Shown here: positions 34,165-37,042 of the stretch, piece after piece
Numbering within the stretch: the first letter of the stretch is position 1
Layout of the letters: the number at the start of each line of letters is the position of its first letter
Assembly (NCBI GenBank): GCA_905182355.1
Contig: CAJJBH010000071.1
Coordinates: forward strand, 1-37,042
Reading direction: 5' to 3'
Source: an uncultured Paracoccaceae bacterium
GTDB taxonomy: Bacteria; Pseudomonadota; Alphaproteobacteria; Rhodobacterales; Rhodobacteraceae
Length of the DNA stretch: 37,042 nt
Program-made: the position numbers and the translations under genes
Notes under the pieces: model-generated
Databases searched by the model: none
Told to the model about the DNA's origin: nothing
Seen by the model: the letters and a program-made list of their open reading frames with translations, nothing else

Positions 34165-34526
34165 AATTTTGGTCCTTGTGCGATGGCGCAGGTTGCCATG
34201 CGGTCGTGTGAAATGGAACGGGGGGCGAGCAAATTTGCGCCCTCACCGACGGCAGCAAGGGCCGCCGCTTCGGCAACGCTGCCCGTGGCGCGGTGGTTTT
34301 GGCTGGCTTGGGACTTGGTCGGCGTTTCGGTTTTGGCAAGGTTGTGGGCCGAAATGGAAATAATCTGTGCACCGATTGTTTCGGCGAAGGCTGCAAACAC
34401 AGCCTGCTTAGATTTGTCATCAGCGGTGGCAATTGCATCGACTGTTTGAGATCCCGTAATTGCGAAAGCATCCGCAAGACTTTGCACAGTCGCCGCACCG
34501 CGAAATCCGAACCCTGCAACAATCAT
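34161..34526 (-). CDS. cobE: CobE / CbiG C-terminal-domain protein
   Basis: 121 residues, starting [20 protein letters not shown], the N-terminal motif of the CbiG C-terminal domain family that includes Cob[21 protein letters not shown] is a second conserved block. CobE is needed for B12 synthesis in Pseudomonas denitrificans, but its biochemical role is not settled. The ATG at 34526 has GGAG about 9 bases upstream and overlaps the cobL stop by four bases; in-frame ATG codons further upstream lie inside cobL. Slightly short, but otherwise complete. Confidence 0.82.
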   Translation of the reverse strand: MIVAGFGFRGAATVQSLADAFAITGSQTVDAIATADDKSKQAVFAAFAETIGAQIISISAHNLAKTETPTKSQASQNHRATGSVAEAAALAAVGEGANLLAPRSISHDRMATCAIAQGPKL

Positions 34527-35713
34527 CGTGTCACACTCCATTGTACAATCGGATAGGCGCTGTACCAACCGCGTTTGCTGCCCAAAGGTTTGGAGTTGGC
34601 GATCTCGATGCGCATCAGTTCACCGCCCTTGGCGGCGTGGCCTTGGGCTACGATGGTTTCGGATTCCAAGGTGACTGCATTGGTCACAAAACGGCATCCA
34701 ACAGGCATGATCGCCCACAAGGCATCAAGCAACGTTTGATCAAGTCCCCCGCCGACAAAAACCACGTTGGGGGCAGGTAAATCCGCAAGTACTTCAAGGG
34801 ACTTTCCCGTCACCACTTGCAATCGATCGACACCAAGGGCCAGCGAATTTTGCGCCACCCGCGCTGCCCGTTCGGGGTGTGCTTCTACAGCTGTGGCATG
34901 AACGGATGGATGAGATAACAACCATTCAATCGCGATTGATCCAGATCCCGCACCCAAATCCCATAGGTGTTCGCCAAATTTCGGCGCAAGCGCTGACAAG
35001 GTAAGCGCCCGAATGGGGCGTTTGGTGATTTGTCCATCGTGGGCAAACAAAGCATCAGATTGTCCCGAGGCGTAGCTTAACACTGAGCCATCCCCATTGA
35101 GCTCAAGAGCCACACAAACAGGATGTTGGATTGGTTCGGAAATATCATCAAACTGGGTCACACGTTGACGCGGACCACCTAGGGCTTCCATGACGGTCAG
35201 TGTACTTTTGTCAAACCCTTCGGTGTTCAAATAGGCATTCAATTGTGCAACAGCGTCCCCGTCACGCAACAATACAATTGCGCGCAACCCATTGGCCAAA
35301 TGCGGACGCAACCGCGACAGTGGTGCTGCATGAAGGCCTAGGCACAACGTATCCTCCAACGGCCAACCCATTTGTGCCGCCGCCAATGAAAACGTCGCAG
35401 GGCCAGCGATGGATTGCCATTCATGGGGTTCTAGATCGCGGGCCAAAACACTGCCCGCGCCGTACCAAAACGGATCGCCAGAAGCCAAGGCAACAACATT
35501 TTTGCCGCGCAGGGCCAGCAGTTGCACGATGCCGTCGGCAAATGGCACTGGCCATGTGACCAATTCTGCATCTAGCTTTGGCAGCAAGGACAAGTGCCGC
35601 GCGGCCCCCATGACGATTTCTGCCGCTTGCAACACCTTGTGGCTTGCGGGTGTCATGGCATTCGGTCCATCTTCGCCCAAACCCAAAATGGTCAACCAAG
35701 GAGCATCAGCCAT
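34523..35713 (-). CDS. cobL: Precorrin-6Y C5,15-methyltransferase (decarboxylating)
   Basis: 396 residues, a fusion of a CbiE-like tetrapyrrole methylase (about 1-200; ITILGLGEDGP-like start, ALASGDPFWYGAGS) with a CbiT-like class I methyltransferase (SAM motif DLGAGSGSIAIEW near 251). It methylates C5 and C15 and removes the C12 acetate carboxyl. The start ATG (35713-35711) overlaps the cobK start on the other strand within the palindrome CATG. Its ribosome-binding site (AGGTGA, 8 bases upstream) lies inside cobK. It is the first minus-strand gene after the antisense cobK. Confidence 0.93.
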   Translation of the reverse strand: MADAPWLTILGLGEDGPNAMTPASHKVLQAAEIVMGAARHLSLLPKLDAELVTWPVPFADGIVQLLALRGKNVVALASGDPFWYGAGSVLARDLEPHEWQSIAGPATFSLAAAQMGWPLEDTLCLGLHAAPLSRLRPHLANGLRAIVLLRDGDAVAQLNAYLNTEGFDKSTLTVMEALGGPRQRVTQFDDISEPIQHPVCVALELNGDGSVLSYASGQSDALFAHDGQITKRPIRALTLSALAPKFGEHLWDLGAGSGSIAIEWLLSHPSVHATAVEAHPERAARVAQNSLALGVDRLQVVTGKSLEVLADLPAPNVVFVGGGLDQTLLDALWAIMPVGCRFVTNAVTLESETIVAQGHAAKGGELMRIEIANSKPLGSKRGWYSAYPIVQWSVTR

Positions 35714-36467
35714 GACACATCACCTGCTTATCCTTGGTGGAACAACCGAGGCCACAGCGCTGGCCCACGTGCTGCATGACGCTGAAATTCAGGCGACGTT
35801 TTCTTATGCGGGTCGTGTTGCGCGGCCCAAACGACAACCCTTGCCCACGCGCATTGGTGGTTTTGGTGGTGTTGATGGTTTGGCCGATTACATTCGTGAA
35901 AACGGTATTACCCATGTAGTTGATGCGACCCATCCGTTTGCCGCGCAAATGAGTATGAACGCGGTGGCCGCTTGTGCGCAGACAGACACGTATTTGGCCG
36001 CCTTGACCCGACCCAAATGGCAAGCTCAAGTTGGTGATGAATGGCGTCATGTCCCCGATATCGCGGGCGCTGTTGCAGCCCTTGATGGCCATACCCAAAA
36101 CGTGATGTTGGCAATTGGACGTATGCATTTGGATGCGTTTGCGCCCTGTCCGCAGCATCAATATCTGTTGCGTCTGGTTGACGCGCCTGACGGTGATGTT
36201 CCGTTGCCCAACAGGCATATCATTGTGGACCAAGGGCCGTTCAGCGTTGAAGGTGACACCGCACTTATGCGTGATCATAGCATCGAAATTGTGGTCGCCA
36301 AAAACGCGGGTGGCACGGGTGCGCGGGCCAAGATAGACGCGGCGCGTCATTTGGATATCCCGATCATTATGATTGACCGCCCCGCCATTCCTGACCGCCC
36401 TGAAGTTGGCAAACCGCAAGACGTTATGGATTGGCTTTCTCATTTCAGCACGGATCGTGGTGTGTAA
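35712..36467 (+). CDS. cobK: Precorrin-6A reductase
   Basis: 251 residues. NADPH-dependent reduction of precorrin-6A to 6B. Motifs: LLILGGTTEATALAHVL, HVVDATHPFAAQMSMNAV, FSVEGDTALM, VVAKNAGGTGARAKIDAA and IIMIDRPAIPD. The ATG at 35712 has AAGGAG 10 bases upstream, inside cobL; the longer open frame to 35409 is in cobL and rejected. It is the only cob gene on the plus strand, overlapping cobL by 2 bases at its start and cobJ by 28 bases at its end. Its promoter must lie within cobL. Confidence 0.93.
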   Translation: MTHHLLILGGTTEATALAHVLHDAEIQATFSYAGRVARPKRQPLPTRIGGFGGVDGLADYIRENGITHVVDATHPFAAQMSMNAVAACAQTDTYLAALTRPKWQAQVGDEWRHVPDIAGAVAALDGHTQNVMLAIGRMHLDAFAPCPQHQYLLRLVDAPDGDVPLPNRHIIVDQGPFSVEGDTALMRDHSIEIVVAKNAGGTGARAKIDAARHLDIPIIMIDRPAIPDRPEVGKPQDVMDWLSHFSTDRGV

Positions 36468-37042
36468 ACGATTGGACCGATGTCGCGCTCAATAATGCGC
36501 GTTTGGCTAGAGCCTACCAAAACCATTGTGCGCATATCTGCCATATCCGGCGTGGTTTGGGACAGCGGTACAATCTTGATCGTTTCATCAGGGCGCGACA
36601 CGTTGCGGGCAAAGATCACTGGGCGATCATCACCGCATGCATCTTTCAGAATTTCGAGCGTGCGTTCAAATCCTTCGGGCCGTGATTTGCTGCGTGGGTT
36701 GTAAAACGCCATCGCAAAATCAGCCTCGGCAGCCAGACGCAATCGCTTCTCGATCAGCGTCCAAGGTTTCAAATTGTCACTTAGGTTGATTGCGCAGAAA
36801 TCGTGCCCCAGTGGTGCCCCTGCACGGGCAGAGGCGGCCAGCATCGCGGTGATACCCGGCAACACTTCAATCTGAATTTCTAACCATTCTTTTGGACCCT
36901 TCTCAAGCGCCTCGAACACGGCAGAGGCCATGGCAAACACACCCGGATCACCAGAGGAAACTACAACGACACGTTTCCCCTCAGCGGCCATTTGCAAGGC
37001 GTGCTGGGACCGGTCAATCTCAACCCGATTATCGCTGCCATG
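36440..37042 (-). CDS. cobJ: Precorrin-3B C17-methyltransferase, C-terminal part
   Basis: The visible 200 residues lack the N-terminus, which lies past the right edge. VVVVSSGDPGVFAMASAVFE, VLPGITAMLAASARAGAPLG, HDFCAINLSDNLKPW, FAMAFYNPRSKSRP and PVIFARNVSRPDETI are the CobJ/CbiH pattern. The enzyme methylates C17 and contracts the ring. The 3' end overlaps cobK by 28 bases on the opposite strand. Its transcript would have to cross the entire cobK gene antisense to reach cobL if the two are in one operon. Confidence 0.92.
   Translation of the reverse strand, partial: HGSDNRVEIDRSQHALQMAAEGKRVVVVSSGDPGVFAMASAVFEALEKGPKEWLEIQIEVLPGITAMLAASARAGAPLGHDFCAINLSDNLKPWTLIEKRLRLAAEADFAMAFYNPRSKSRPEGFERTLEILKDACGDDRPVIFARNVSRPDETIKIVPLSQTTPDMADMRTMVLVGSSQTRIIERDIGPIVYTPRSVLK

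Noticed and set aside
33953..34522. Minus-strand open frame of 189 codons overlapping cobE and cobM in another frame
   Set aside because: Proline- and arginine-rich shadow with no motif; the cobE and cobM frames account for the region.
1..37042. CRISPR arrays, tRNA or rRNA genes, transposases, phage genes or attachment sites
   Set aside because: None was recognised on reading both strands; the window reads as ordinary chromosomal metabolism. A tRNA and repeat scan would be needed to exclude short elements fully.

Overview
The window looks like the chromosome of a marine alphaproteobacterium of the Rhodobacterales (Roseobacter-like group). This is inferred from the gene content: an aerobic cob-type cobalamin cluster with a riboswitch-controlled CbtAB cobalt importer, a pim-like acyl-CoA operon, a YejABEF-like ABC system, a ROK-controlled xylose transporter and a small Methyltransf_17 protein. 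GC content is moderate and genes are packed tightly, often with start and stop codons overlapping. No rRNA, tRNA, insertion sequence, prophage or CRISPR array was seen. After start-site correction no gene-free stretch exceeds 300 bases. Both window edges cut a gene: a nucleotide-sugar dehydrogenase on the left and cobJ on the right.

Layout. 1-377 (-) is the N-terminus of a TviB/WbpA-like UDP-sugar dehydrogenase. 648-2777 (+) is a DEAD-box RNA helicase with a repetitive basic tail. 2836-8690 (-) is a four-gene peptide/oligosaccharide-type ABC importer (fused ATPase, binding protein, two permeases). 8887-9381 (+) is a small SAM methyltransferase. 9555-16653 (+) is a six-gene acyl-CoA operon: FadJ/PimF-like fusion, two unlike acyl-CoA dehydrogenases, a hotdog thioesterase, a PaaG-like crotonase and an acyl-CoA ligase. 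16687-18500 (-) carries rpe and a UDP-glucuronate 4-epimerase-like gene. 18650-20101 (+) is xylB. 20118-21449 (+) is a MauG/cytochrome c peroxidase-like dihaem protein whose end overlaps a convergent FG-GAP/ASPIC protein (21443-22975, -). 22962-24173 (-) is a ROK repressor divergent from xylF-xylH-xylG-glk (24351-28480, +). 28547-30530 holds a DUF1636 protein (+) facing a riboswitch-cbtB-cbtA-His-rich protein unit (-). 30593-37042 (-) is cobF, cobA, cobB, cobM, cobE, cobL and cobJ, with cobK on the opposite strand between cobL and cobJ.

How the genes work together. XylFHG would import xylose (or a related sugar), XylB makes xylulose 5-phosphate, and Rpe links that to the pentose phosphate pathway; no xylose isomerase is in the window. 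A near-identical AT-rich element with the same internal spacing lies upstream of both xylB and xylF and is a good candidate operator for the adjacent ROK repressor. The cob enzymes build the corrin ring by the aerobic route, while CbtAB, and perhaps the DUF1636 and His-rich proteins, deal with cobalt under a cobalamin riboswitch.

The points most worth a second look are: the acyl-CoA dehydrogenase pair with complementary loss of key residues, suggesting an obligate heteromer; cobK nested antisense in the cob operon with a start codon overlapping that of cobL; the shared xyl element; the His-rich protein of unknown function in the cobalt locus; and the overlapping dihaem cytochrome/ASPIC pair.
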